Source: Malachius bipustulatus
Lineage: Eukaryota; Arthropoda; Insecta; Coleoptera; Melyridae
DNA length: 64,000 bases
Assembly (NCBI GenBank): GCA_910589415.1
Contig: OU342639.1
Span: 32,310,268 to 32,374,267 of the forward strand
Direction of reading: 5' to 3'
A program made the position numbers and the translations under genes. This document shows, piece by piece, positions 1-15,700 of this stretch; positions within the stretch are counted from its first letter, which is position 1, and each line of letters starts with the position of its first letter. The notes beneath the pieces were generated by a model. That model did not search any database, was not told where the DNA came from, and was given only the letters and a program-made list of their open reading frames with translations.

Positions 1-27
1 CAAATGGTAATTCTGTTTTACCCGCAG

Positions 28-1544
28 GAAGTCGTTCTGCGTACGTACACACCTTACCTACCATCGATCAACGAGGAGCAATCGACCGACTACCGGTTAG
101 CAACTCTATGGGAGAGTTACCCAACCATAGAGATGGCAGCTCAGCAGTCTCACGACATACAAGGAAATGAATCATCTGAGCCCACGAACTCGGCGAGTTT
201 CCCTGTGCATCAGGGAACCACCCCGTCACTAACCAGAACTCCCTTGTCTGGTGACCTCGGAGTACATCCGATTATGGAGCCTCCTGCTGTCCCGAAAACT
301 TCAACCAGTTTGGGTGGGAAACTGCCGGTTGCAGCATCCACGCCCTTGGTCGCACCGTCTATTTTGCCTGCACTGTGAGTGTTCATCCTTTGACACAATG
401 TTTTTTCTTCGACATTGTGACTTATTATTATTATTTTTTTTTTTTAAATTACAGTCAACAAACGATCGCACACACTATTGCAGTCAATGGAGAGCCACTA
501 CAAAAACGCAGGCGTTTGTAAGTGGCAATTTACGTAATTTTGTATCATATTAAATTTAATTATTTTTTTTTTATAGAATAATGGATGACAAATCTACAGA
601 TGTAGTGGTTGCACAGAAAGATGTGGAAGAGTTACAAGAACAGGAAATAGTGACCGCAATCGTTCCTATCGGAGAGGAGATTGGACCTGAAAATGTAATT
701 CCCTCACAACCGCGCTTAAGGAAAGCCCCCCAGTAAGTGCAACTGCGTAATAATAATGTAGTAAATTATTTGCTGTCACATTGATGTTTACCGTATGTGT
801 TTAAATTTTTCAGGATGACAGAGATTAACTACGATGATGACAAGAAAATTACTGACATTAGGTGAGTATTTGAATTTTGTAAAGGCTGTTTATATCTAAT
901 TTTGAAGCTATTTCAAAAAGTTATTAATTTTTTGCTCGATTGAGCTCTAGTTGACTTCTTATTACAATCAGGAAAAAGTTGTCGTTTAGAGAAAAACAAC
1001 TGACAATCATATCACCAAAGTATTGCGTTCAATTGAATGACATTTTCAATTATTATCAGTCAGTAGCCAGCTTTGAGCCTCTGAACAGGGTTTTTGAATT
1101 ATTCAAATGGGACGAAAAATAAAGATCTCACAGGGTTGCCTTTCTTATGAACAGGACGACGCCTTTAACCGTTAGACTATCAATACCTTTATATGTTGTA
1201 TCCTTACTCGGCATAATACTTACTCTACTGTTACAGGAGACGTAACATCGTCGAATGCGTCAGTAACTGGAATCAGGACAGAGCGATTGAAATCAGCGAC
1301 GTTTGCTTGAAGCCTGTCAATCGGCTGAACGTTGCCAGAGCTTTTCAGGATCTCCTTGGTGAATATTACTATTCTACTTCTTAGTTACAGTTACGCTATT
1401 ATTATTTAAAGTTTACTAAATAGTTGGAGAAATTAAATTTAAATAATTATTGCAGTTCTTAAGAAAGCGGGGAAAGTGAAGTTAATTAAAGAAGACAACT
1501 CCCTGGAGTTGAAGAGTATCGAAAAAGGACCGAAGTTAGATTAA
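28..1544 (+). CDS. Rad21/Rec8-type kleisin (cohesin subunit), C-terminal part, 6 exons
   Basis: Exons placed at 28-374, 455-517, 577-732, 814-861, 1237-1358 and 1456-1544. They join in one frame to 274 residues plus stop, and the 5' end is outside the window. Most of the visible protein is a low-complexity, Ser/Pro- then Glu-rich linker with a basic KRRR patch, as in the unstructured middle of kleisins. The last ~60 residues (ISDVCLKPVNRLNVARAF, then LLVLKKAGKVKLIKED) resemble the kleisin C-terminal winged helix, which in the family binds the SMC1 head and closes the cohesin ring around DNA. The usual tail after the winged helix is short here and ends in GPKLD. The match is to one short domain, so mitotic Rad21 and meiotic Rec8 cannot be separated. 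The linker looks divergent, which would suit a fast-evolving meiotic form, but that is inference. All five introns have GT-AG ends. Confidence 0.68.
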
Positions 1545-5507
<3,963 letters not shown>

Positions 5508-6302
5508 ATTTGACAATAAAGTTGCTATTAGTGATTACTGTAAGCACAAAACGCTAGAATTAATATTATATTTTATTAAAATAGATGTACTTGATATATT
5601 TTATAATTGCCATTTAAAGAAGGGTTAAAGACGATACTGAATAGACTGAAATACAATACATAAATGTTGCCTTTACTATGAAATTAAGACTAGTTGAGTA
5701 AGTGATTTTAATTCCAGTATTTGTTGATGCATTATTAAATTTTTTATTATTGGTGTGCTTGCCTTGATTGTTAAAAATTTTAAATAATTATATTTCTTTA
5801 ATGTTCTGTTTTTTAATATTTTAATAAAATTCTAAGCTAAAGCTATTTTTTATCCAAGTATTCTTATAGCAACTGAAGCCTCAAAACCAGTTCCATACGA
5901 TAAGTCGATCTCATGCACAGCTTGCAGAATAAACATTAGTCTTTGGGTGTGTTCAGGAATGATCTTCTTTCTTTCAGTGTTAATCTGACTTATGCCTCTT
6001 GAACGAGTCATCTGATGGCATCACATCAGTGTTCACAATATACATATTCATGAAAATGTTTTTTTTTATTACCGATTGATTAATCAGTGATGCCATCACC
6101 TCTCCACACACTTAAGATTAGAAACAATTAAAGTGATGGAAACGTTTGATAAGTAGATAACATATACAGGTGTCCGGAAATTATGCGCAAAGAATTAAGG
6201 GGGTGATTCTACTTGATAAATATTTACCATAATGTAATACTGATATCCACATATTTTTTTTACAAATAAAAATTTTAAAGGCTCAAATATGATTATACAG
6301 GC
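5508..6302. other. intergenic AT-rich DNA
   Basis: No gene seen. Contains scattered AATAAA-like signals and AT-rich runs after the adenylate kinase stop codon. Confidence 0.5.
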
Positions 6303-6535
6303 GCACCAGTTGTCACGTTTAATTTATAACTGTCAAATTTGACATTTTTTTGGCAAAAATTACAAAATATGACATTAGTTTTTAAAATTTTGGAAAGTAT
6401 CATAGCTTCATTTTTCAAAAAACCTTTTTCTGTGACATTTTACAAAATTTTGAAAACTAATGCCATATTTTGTAATTATTCGCAAAAAATGTCAAATTTG
6501 ACAGTTATAAAAAAAGTCACGTGACGACTGATGTG
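6303..6535. repeat. foldback (inverted-repeat) element
   Basis: Two arms of roughly 85-95 bp face each other across a short spacer. The left arm starts CACCAGTTGTCACGT and includes AACTGTCAAATTTGAC; the right arm carries GTCAAATTTGACAGTT and ends ACGTGACGACTGATGTG. The layout is that of a hairpin MITE. No transposase is present and no clear target duplication was found. Confidence 0.7.
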
Positions 6536-6659
6536 TGAATAAAACAACATCGGAACGCCAATGTCTTATCAAAGCGGATGAAATGCTGACTAATTGATTT
6601 TGTTCATATACCTACAATTGACAGTTTGTGCATGGATTAGATTGAAAATCTAAATTTTA

Positions 6660-8370
6660 GAAATTTTTCGTAAGTATACGGAAAGTGTTGCCGCTAAAAT
6701 TTCTGTCACCCGGTCTGTCGGTCTGTGCGTTTTTTAGGAAACACTCTACAGCCGCCAATTTTCATCTTGGAAAAGTTGAAATTTGGCTCGATTAAAGCGG
6801 GTCACGGTCCCACGATGCCTATTGAAAATGAGCGGGATCCGTTCCCGGGAAGTGTAATTTTTTCGGGAATTTCGGGATTTTTCGGGAATCGGCTAGGAAA
6901 CACTCCAAGTGTCTGAAAGTTGTACCGATCGGGATGAAACTTGGTAGGGACGTACCTACCTTGGGACCCCCAAATAAGACCTATTGAAAATGGGCCGGAT
7001 CCAAGAATTTTAAGACCCCCGTTCATGGCTGTACTTTTTCTTGCAACGTCCCACCTATAGGATTTTTTTCTCGGTAACGGTACATTGTGGAGAGATTCTG
7101 TTTGCATAGTTACTTAGGAAATGCATAGACGTGCAAACTTTATAAAGATCGTTTTTCGAAAAAAAAATTGAGCGAGCGGAAAATTAAAAATAGGTAAAAA
7201 TTTGAAATTTTGCTTCACTTCCTGCGCATGCTTTCGAATTTTTTTCGAAATTTCTCAAATCGATCGGAAAAACAACAAAACAGGGTGCTAGAGTCGTTCA
7301 TTGCCTACAAAAAAGATGATGTTGAAATTTCACGTGAAAAGTCGACAAAAGCGACTTATTCAAAAAACAAAAAATTCTGTTGTTTTTTCTAAACACCAAA
7401 AAATTTTTTTTTCAGAAATGGTGCATCCTAGTGAAAAATCAAATCAGAGCTTTTTTGAGTAGTTTTTTAAATGCTACTTTTTTTATTTGAAACATTTTCC
7501 CCGAAAATTCGCCGTTTGTGAGCGGCAATCGTCTCTTTAAAAAACGATTGAAAAGATGCGACTTTTAAACGCGAGTTTTTAAATTTTTCTCGAAATGTTT
7601 TTAATCGATCAAAAAAGTAACAAAACAGTGTGACAGAGACGCATTCGTTGTCTAAAAAAGAGGTAGATATGTTTTTTCACGCCAAAGGTCGGCAAAATTA
7701 TTATTTGAAAAAAACTTCATCATGTTTTTTTTTTCAAAATCATTTAAAAAACTTTTTCTCGTAAACGGTGCGTCCTAGCGAAATATTCAATCAGAGCTTT
7801 TTTGAGGAGCACACCGAGTGCTACTTTTTTTATTTGAAACATTTTTCCGGAAAATTTGCGGTTTTCTCGTTATTTAAAAAAAAGACCAAATTTCAGCTAA
7901 AACGTCAATTAAACCGACAATGGCTATCAAGTTTTGTACGTGGTGCAAAAAATTTACAAGCCGGACCTCTTCACAATAGAAATGCATATAAATAGTTTTT
8001 TCAAAAAGCGCCAAATACAAAAGTTATTAAGGAAAATTCGGACCGGTGCTCGCATAGTTTTTTAATTAGTTTCAGCTTAGATTTCGCGTTCGAATCCCCG
8101 CAATACCTACTTTTACTTTTTTTTTTTAATTTTTAATTTTTTCTAATTTTTTTTGACAGATATGTAGATAATTTTGTTTTTTTTTAATAAAAAAAATGCG
8201 CTGTCAGTTTAAGGAGCTGAAAAAAAATTCACGCTTCACGGCGCAAATAGCCGAACTTTCAGCATGACTTCAACTTTAAATTCGACATATGTGACAGCTG
8301 CCAGATTTGAAATTTGACAGCTGTCAAATGTCAAATCTGACAGCTGTCAAAATTTTTCGCGCTTCGCGCT
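6660..8370. repeat. composite AT-rich repeat with internal tandem duplications
   Basis: A dispersed-repeat-like block with no credible gene. Two related units begin near 6737 (AGGAAACACTCTACAG) and 6895 (AGGAAACACTCCAAG). A second, diverged tandem pair has a period of ~345 bp: 7235-7580 and 7580-7925 share TCAGAGCTTTTTTGAG, the run TACTTTTTTTATTTGAAAC, and an AATCGATC...AACAAAACAG segment. The 3' end (about 8290-8350) is rich in GACAGCTGTC and TGTCAAAT palindromes. The short open frames inside are shadows of this repeat. Confidence 0.6.
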
Positions 8371-8921
8371 CATCCGTATAGCCCAACCAATGAATTACAA
8401 ACGTATACGTACCTGGAACGGGCCCGTAGTGGGGGACATGTGAGGCAAATCCATTGGCATAGGCAACCCGCACTGTGTACGGTAACCTGTCTCTTTCTAT
8501 CACATTATGATTTTATGGAAGACACGCGAAATATTAGCCTTTTTAACTTTTGAATATTTTATTTGGAAGGAATTCTGACGTTATGTATGAATAAATTGTG
8601 TAAAACGATAAAATAAATATAAATAGACAATTTAAGAAAGAAATTGATATAATAAAAAAATAATTCTTAATTAAATAATTATGTTTCAGAATGAGCTGAA
8701 ATTTGCAATAGGTACCTAGGTACTTACCTCATTGCTTTTTTTTTCAAGTTTTCAGTGCATCAGAATTTTGCCTTCTTTATACAAAATAAGTTGAATTATA
8801 TTTTTTCTGACACAACTTGGTCGGTTTATTTGCACAGTTTAGCACGTTTTGAAATAAAATAAAAATTGAAATGCATTAATTTTTATTCAAATTTTATAAA
8901 ACTTTGTACAATTGAACCCTA

Positions 8922-9081
8922 TGCTGCAACAACGTTGTAAGTGCTAAAAGTAAATTTTGCGGGAAGTCGAAATAAACATTTTTTGTGTAACCAATATAAT
9001 AATATACTTATCAGCTTACAAACATTAATAATTAATGTTGAATATAAGTAATTAATATATTAATTTGCAGCATAGGGTTCA
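8922..9081. repeat. small inverted-repeat unit nested in the hAT element
   Basis: TTGAACCCTATGCTGCAA at 8922-8939 is repeated perfectly in reverse complement at 9064-9081. The 160-bp unit between has no coding potential. It may be a nested MITE or part of the host element; no target duplication is evident. Confidence 0.55.
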
Positions 9082-9890
9082 AATAATGAATGTTGTTCTT
9101 TACAGGATCAATTAAATGTAAAACTACACTAAGAGAAATATTTTTCTTGAGAGAACTAAAGTCTGGAGGTATTTCCTCCAGATAATTTATTTAGTTACAG
9201 CAACAACTTTATCGATTTACACTACCAAATCTTAAGCTGGGTTTATACAACTTTAATTTTGCAGTAGTTTAGCCGCAATTTTAAAAGTAATTTAGTTTTT
9301 ACATTAGCACATTAATTTGGTGTTTATACAAATACGTACATATTAAGGTTTATACAGCATGTTCTTAATTGACAAGTTGACATTATATTTCCGCATCATT
9401 TATGAAAAACAATAATAATTATACCTATTAATAATGAATATTCTTCTGAACATTTATTTTGAATAATTGGCTATTATTAATTTAATTTAATTATTTACAC
9501 ATCATAATAATTGTCTCTTATAATGACAAATGTCATTATTATGACGTATGAGCATCGACGTCAGGGTTAAAATTAAAGCTAAATTACGGCTAAGTCGAAT
9601 ATAAATCAAGCATTTATATTTCTTTCAAGTACTTGAAAAATCAAGCTTTTTTAATACTACTTGATTCATCATTATTTTTCATCTTATCAAATCATACTAA
9701 TAAAAAAGTACAAAATTGCATTTAACAATAATTAGTATAAAAACGAACACTTTTGCTTTAAAAAAACGTAAAATATTTCTTGCACAAGTACGCAGATTAA
9801 AAAATAAGTACAAAGTACCTACATTTTCAATAAAAATAAATAAATAAACAAACACTTATTTCTTAAAAGACAAAAATTAAAAGTATAGTT

Positions 9891-10031
9891 CTAACAGAGT
9901 TGTGCACTTAATCTGTTACAGAGTTCTGTAACAGTTAGAGCAGCTCTGGAAAACTTCCTTTCAACATGAGCTGAAGCCGCTGGCGTTGATAAAAAATCTT
10001 TGGCCATAGTTGCTAAGTTTGGGAAAACGCT
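9891..10031 (-). pseudogene. hAT transposase C-terminal (hATC dimerisation) fragment
   Basis: The last ~45 codons of a minus-strand frame read FPNLATMAKDFLSTPAAS, then AHVERKFSRAALTVTELCNR, then LSAQLC and stop. This follows the hATC consensus (FPxLxxMAxDxLSxPATSxxxERxFSxAxxxxxxxRxRL), the dimerisation region at the extreme C-terminus of hAT transposases. Upstream in the same frame the protein turns into unrelated hydrophobic sequence, so the catalytic RNase H-like domain is missing. It is a remnant of the element that carries it. Confidence 0.8.
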
Positions 10032-11017
10032 TAATAATATTAAGACTAATAAGACTAAAGTCTGTGAAAAGTAAAAGAAGCGATCGAAGATTTTAAAGGC
10101 ACATATACTATAATATAATTTAAAGTGTGTGTGGCTGATGTATGTGGTCCCTATATGATGATAAGCAAAGGGGTAGCTACCCCTGCCAAGGGGGTGAACT
10201 TGGGTAGTTAAATTTGTCACGAAAATATGTCCCCCTCGATAAAAAAATCGACCTGTTTTGGCGTTTTTTGCATACATTATCTTCACTTTTCAAATTATTT
10301 AGGCTTGTTACCTTTTCGATGGCCCACCCTGTATATCTCTGGTCCAACTATACACCCATTATACATATAAATAAATAAATTAAAAACTAAATAAATAAAC
10401 TTAGATATATGGGTAAACCCAATAATTAAGTCATGCAATAGGTTAAACGCTAAAAATCTAAATACTTACATATAAATATTTTTAACTGAAGTAGGTATAC
10501 CTACTTACCCATGAAAAGATATTTTCCGTTTATCTTGCTCGTTTTTGCAGCCATAGGCAACACAATAAATCACCATTGTTATTATTTATTTATTATAACA
10601 AATTAAAACTAAAAATCATGCGACTTCAAAACAACCACGTGCAGCAACACAATTTCTTCCTTTTTTTAATGAACACACGAGATATAAATAAAAACCAACC
10701 AACGCCACACCAAGTATAACCAGTTAAGATTCAAGGTTTTTGTTTCTTTTTCAGAAAATAAACCCTAAGCTATTTAATTTTCACTTGAAAGAAAATTTAA
10801 TCACCTGCAAGTACAAACACCAAATTCCTTCTAGATGAGTAGAACAGAAAGAGGTTACCGTAACGCAGGCTATCTCTCTTTCGTTTGCCCCTGACACAGA
10901 TCTCGCTACTACAGAGCACGAGCGTCACCGTTCCAGGTACGTATACGTTTGTAATTCATTGAGCCCAACTGTTCGTATAGGAATAATGGGAAAAAAATTT
11001 ATTCATACAGGATTATT

Positions 11018-11450
11018 GGTAACTGGATAGTATACTGGATACATTCCTTTGATGATCTGATAAAACAAGAGATAAGGAGTAAATAACCATAAACATGCAC
11101 TATACAAAACTCAATAGATTTTGAGATACATATATCGATTTTCAATTTTTCTTAAAAAATTGATGTCTTTTGACAAAATTGAGGTCTTCAAATGTAATTT
11201 TCAAAAAATGTACTTCAACTTTTTTTTTTTTTTCTGGAATACGTTTATAACACCAATGTCTTCCGTTTGGAATAAAAAATATCCGGAATTAATTCAATCG
11301 TGTGAAAAAAAAATTAAAAAATTTTAAAAAAGCAAAAATATAAAAAAAAAATATCGTAAAAAAAATTGAGTTTTGTATAGTGCATATTGGTGTTAATTTA
11401 CTCCTTACCTCTTGTTTTATCAGATCACCAAAGGAATGTATCCAGTTACC
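11018..11450. repeat. foldback element with ~90-bp arms
   Basis: The left arm (11018 to about 11115) begins GGTAACTGGAT and runs through CATTCCTTTGATGATCTGAT to CACTATACAAAACTCAAT. The right arm (about 11365-11450) is its imperfect reverse complement and ends ATCCAGTTACC. A ~250-bp AT-rich spacer lies between. MITE-like; no coding capacity. Confidence 0.7.
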
Positions 11451-12248
11451 AAAAACCCGCCTATACTGATGATTTTGAAAAATTCAATTGGAAAATACAA
11501 AATGGCAGTTCTGACTTCATGGACGTAATTATGATTTCTGATGATATATGATTTCAACTAATACCTGTATGTAACTAACCGTAACCAGAAAAGTATTTTA
11601 GACCCCTCCCTATTTAGAACTGTTTTGTTGAGGCACAAATAAAATAGCAATATGATTGCAATATTAGTTAATGTGACATATCACGATACGGATACGACAT
11701 TTCTGCACGCGATGCGCGCATCTATTAGTTTGTTCCAGGATAATTTCCACCGAACAGGAATGTAGAACGAATTCGCGGTGTGTTTTTTAAACGTTATCTT
11801 ACACTATAATAGGCTGTCAAAATTCTTCCTTTTACGGAAAAACAGTCACCTATACACAATACTTAATGTCATATCTATAGCGACCGTAATCATCAGTAAT
11901 ACCTACATATTAATTAAGTAACAAAACAACCGTCTGTGTCTTATTTATTAAAGGGATAATAATAAATTCTCTTCATCGACCTTCCTTAAGACTCATCAGT
12001 CCGCTATATTATCAAACAGACACAACGAAATGATTTCCGGTTGAAGAAAATAATTGAAAATCTTACCTTTTCAATTAACGGAAATATAGTGACCTACAGA
12101 GCTTAACGCCATCTATCATTGCTGATGGTAAGGTATATAATACTATCACTATCTTTAATTAAAAATACTTATTGTTTGTACTTTTCCATTTTTTATTCCG
12201 ACAAGGAGCATAGAACTCCATTAATTGTCAAAGCACTCTAGACTTCCG

Positions 12249-12267
12249 CCCCCCCCCCCCCCCCCCC
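12249..12267 (+). repeat. homopolymer run of 19 C
   Basis: Nineteen consecutive C residues in otherwise AT-rich DNA. Length may be unreliable in assembly. Confidence 0.9.
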
Positions 12268-12508
12268 AAAGGCATTAACTCTACAATACAAGTGGATTGG
12301 AAACGAGTGCTGCTGGTTTTCCGTGAACACTTTTTGTCTCTTCACTTATTTTGACTACTTGGGACGAGGCTGCATATGTCTTTGTGAAAAATCTGATGTC
12401 TCTAATTTATACTTTTAGATTTTCCATATCTATATACCGTGATGGTCTGCATTAGTAGTGTAAAAGTTCATAAATCCATGACAACTCTACGGTTATAGCG
12501 AGGATAAT

Positions 12509-12518
12509 ACTATATAAA
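12509..12518 (+). promoter_or_regulatory. candidate TATA box upstream of the ribozyme
   Basis: The sequence CTATATAAAAG lies about 130 bp before the hammerhead core on the same strand. A start ~30 bp downstream would put the ribozyme near the 5' end of a transcript. This rests on the motif alone. Confidence 0.3.
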
Positions 12519-12613
12519 AGACACGCACGTTTCTCTGGTTGCCTACTTGCTCATTAAAAATTAAAAGTCACTACAAAACGAAAACACCAGTTAGAATAGA
12601 TATAACTTCCAAA

Positions 12614-12727
12614 TTTCGTATAGCATGTGTGGTTAGAGCTGACTGATATGATATGCTGATGAGTCCATAATAAGGACGAAACGGTACCGTCCATGTCTTC
12701 AGTCTTCTCCTCGCATGCTGTACGAAA
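12614..12727 (+). ncRNA. hammerhead self-cleaving ribozyme, type I, with extended outer stem
   Basis: The conserved core is complete. CTGATGA at 12656-12662 is followed by stem II GTCC/GGAC with a 7-nt loop, then GAAA and stem III ACGG/CCGT with a TA loop (a self-complementary ACGGTACCGT). The cleavage triplet GTC is at 12689-12691, so cleavage is predicted after 12691. Stem I pairs 12650-12655 with 12692-12697 (one wobble). After an internal loop, GACTGA at 12641-12646 pairs with TCAGTC at 12699-12704. Beyond that, 12614-12627 pairs with 12714-12727 in 13 of 14 positions plus one G-U. The internal loop in stem I is where natural hammerheads make their activating tertiary contact with loop II. 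In animals such motifs usually belong to retrozymes, Penelope-like elements or satellites; no reverse transcriptase and no second copy were seen nearby. Confidence 0.9.
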
Positions 12728-12729
12728 GT

Positions 12730-15700
12730 TTTCTAATTTGTTCTGTAAAGAATCTTTAGTGGCAAATTTAAATTAGAACCTAAATCCCAATAAAATTCAT
12801 CAAATATTATATATCTATATACCTGCTACAAGATGAACAAGGGGCGAGGGGGTCGGTGATGCAATCTAAGTGTCTCGGTAATTTTTGATGGTTGACTTAT
12901 ATTACAATGTAATAAACTCGGAAGGAGTGTAGGATTGCTGCCTTAGTCAAGGATCGCCATTTGATAACATGTAAGGGTGAAGGGTTTCAAACGCAGTTGA
13001 ACAATAACACTTTATTATTCATATATATGATCGATTGTTATCTTGATTGATTAGTTATTAATTGTAAGTCTAATTTTTATTGATTTAATAAATCGTATAG
13101 TTCCTTTGACGACCACTACTTATATATTCCTTTTAAATATTACTCTATTATGAACATCTACATATATAACTTTTTATATGATACAAAATCACACTAGATA
13201 CTGTCTTTACAGCCTTTACAATAACGAGGTATTCGCCCTGATACCTTTTCAAAAAATCACTCGGTGTGTCCCGCTTTTGTCTGCCAATAAGTAACTTTTA
13301 AAAAACTGAAAAGTTATTTAATGAATAATCCAGGAATCTTTCGTGCAACCAGCAATAGGGATCTAATAAAAAATGTGATTGCTTATAAATCAAGTTCATT
13401 TGACTTTATTTCATTAACAAGAAAATCATTTTCTGGAGTTCCACTTACCTTCTCAAGTTGAAAACTTCAATAAAGTCTGCATGCAAATCGAGCCCTAAAT
13501 TCAAATTGCGTGATGGTTACACTGATGGCGATTTGAATATAAATTCTGCATTCATACAACTATAATATTGAGGTACCTAATTGAGGACACCATTTTGAAA
13601 AAATCACCCAAACTCGATCAAATGTCCATCGATCATGACTCCCAGATCACGAAAAAGTGGTTTTCCAAAATTCACCTGCCTATAATGTCGTGGACGTATA
13701 TTTTTTAATTTCTTGTATTAAAAAAAAATTATGAATATATTACCTATGCTAGTACATTATGGACTTAAGAAATCTTCATCCTAACTCGAATAGTTTAAGA
13801 CCATGCACTAAAATAAAATGGAAAATTATTGTGGCCTAAAAATGTCCTTATAATAACGAAAAATCGCAACGACCGGCAACAGTGCTCTCGAGAGGTCAAT
13901 TTGGCACTAATATCCACACCACCCCGGGAGGTATAGGTGTAGGTTTTTTTTAACGTGTTGTCCCAGAGTAGGCCTAATCCACGTTTAAGCAAAAATAGTT
14001 TTCATTTCGCGATTTTTTTTAAATAAAATTGCCTTCCAGACTTTAGGCCATTTAGCAGAATAATAAAACAAAAAAATACGACAGCTTATGTGAATGAATA
14101 ATGCAAACCCAATCATCAGTTACTGGAAACTCGCGAGTTAAAAATTAAATTTATTAAAGCATTTTTGTTGTTTTGTGGGCGCTGGGCCCGAGGTAAATGG
14201 CTTCACCCGAATGGGAAATTCCACACGAGATATACGCATAATTAAGAGCACAAGGATCCCCAGTGCCAGTAGATTTCTGCGAAATATGTAAGCGTCGAAT
14301 GGACCGAACGCCACTGCCATATCGGTTATACGACTGACCTGCTACTTTAGGATTTTTTTTTTACGAAAAATCACAAGAGTTTTAAAAACTGCTCCTGTAG
14401 CTTCATCTTTCAAGATAAGTGAACGAATTTTTTTACATTTGTAGAACATTGGAATGACGTTGAATTTTCGTTAAAAATTCCTAAAGTCGTGTTACTTTCA
14501 AAATGGCGGTCATTTATATTTTATAAAAATTGACTATTTTTTGAACCCCTTTATAAGCAAGATAGATAAAAAACTTTTTGACCAAATTAACAAGATTGCA
14601 AGAAAAATATTTGCAATTTCGGTTAATGCAATAAAATTTGCATTATTTTTATTAATAAAAGGCAGTGGCGGGGGTAGGAAAAGGGTAAAAACTGAACAGA
14701 AATTTTTACAGTAGGACAACAATACTAATAACCTTTATCTATGACGGAGATAATCCATTTTTTTATAATTATGATGTTTATTTCCCTAAAATTTCACTTT
14801 TTTGTAACTTTTTTTTGAATTTTTAGACAGTGTAAAGAATTTTTTTTTAAATTACTTAGCAGTGGCGTGCATAGGGAAAGGAGCAAAATTTCTAAATTGC
14901 AATATTCATTTTATGGCACGTTTTCTACCGAAATGAAATGAAATTTTCACAGTAAACTACTACATACGCTAATATGACCTGATCATGGAAAATTTCAGAA
15001 AGTTAATTTTTAAAATGACCGAAAATATTTAAAATTGTATCAACGCATAAAAATACACAATTTCTGCGATTGAAGCGCATGAAGGAAGGTTTTTTTCATA
15101 TTTAATATTGTCATCAGGCAAATCTGAGCCAAGGAAGAGTCAAGCTCGTTCATGGTACGACTTGTGGCGACGGGACCACGCAACTATGCAATTCCGTCAT
15201 GATATATATCTAGGCCTGATTTTCATATCTGTGATTTAGATTAACATCGTTAAAACCGTGAAATCATTTTCGTGAAAAGTCACATTGTTAAGTTGCTTAC
15301 AATTTTGGCGGTAGCTCTTTATATGTTTTCCAAGTTTTAATAAAAATTTTTAAAGTGCGTTAGTAGAAAGATAGTAGAGGTAATGTAAAAAATTAATTTT
15401 CCTAATTAGCAAAAATTTTATTCTAGAAAAAATGCGATTATCTGACTCATTTCAGTTCATTTTATTATGCCAGAGAGATGATGCCTTTAAAAATATTTCA
15501 ATATTTTAATATTTCTATGATTAATCGCATTGTTGTCAAGGTTTAAATTTTATCCCCGTAACAATATTTATCTGAACATGATATATTCTGATGCTAGCGT
15601 AGAAACAAATTTATCTTTTGGTAGTTTCTTCGTGGATTGACTCGTTACCACTTGCAGAATTCTTTTTTTTTTGTCACATGTGTGGTACCTAAAGGTAATT

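Larger units (their letters stand above)
8380..10969 (-). mobile_element. hAT-superfamily DNA transposon, internally deleted, with 8-bp target duplication
   Basis: The element runs 8388-10961 (2574 bp). Its ends are perfect inverted repeats of ~34 bp: the left begins CAATGAATTACAAACGTATA and the right is its reverse complement. Subterminal inverted copies of TACGGTAACC...CTCTTTCT lie near 8477-8498 and 10845-10862. The flanks are the same 8 bp, AGCCCAAC, at 8380-8387 and 10962-10969. An 8-bp duplication plus a hAT dimerisation-domain fragment inside on the minus strand identifies the superfamily. At 2.6 kb with only the last ~45 codons of a transposase recognisable, it looks non-autonomous. 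Confidence 0.85.

Noticed and set aside
1115..1200. Minus-strand TAGTCTAACGGTTAAAGGCG resembling a tRNA A box in a kleisin intron
   Set aside because: No convincing B box or cloverleaf; could be a tRNA-derived SINE fragment but unsupported.
8040..8110. tRNA-like sequence with GTTCGAATCCCCG resembling a B box
   Set aside because: No matching acceptor stem, D-arm or anticodon arm could be drawn; may be a SINE scrap but not a gene.
11965..12010. Second hammerhead-like core on the minus strand (CTGATGAG with a possible stem II)
   Set aside because: The required GAAA is replaced by GATGAA, stem II would need GTC to pair with GTC, and no cleavage triplet with a stem III fits. At best a decayed copy; more likely chance.
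13795..13992. Minus-strand frame of 65 codons
   Set aside because: No domain, no splice context and no start-codon support; treated as a chance frame.
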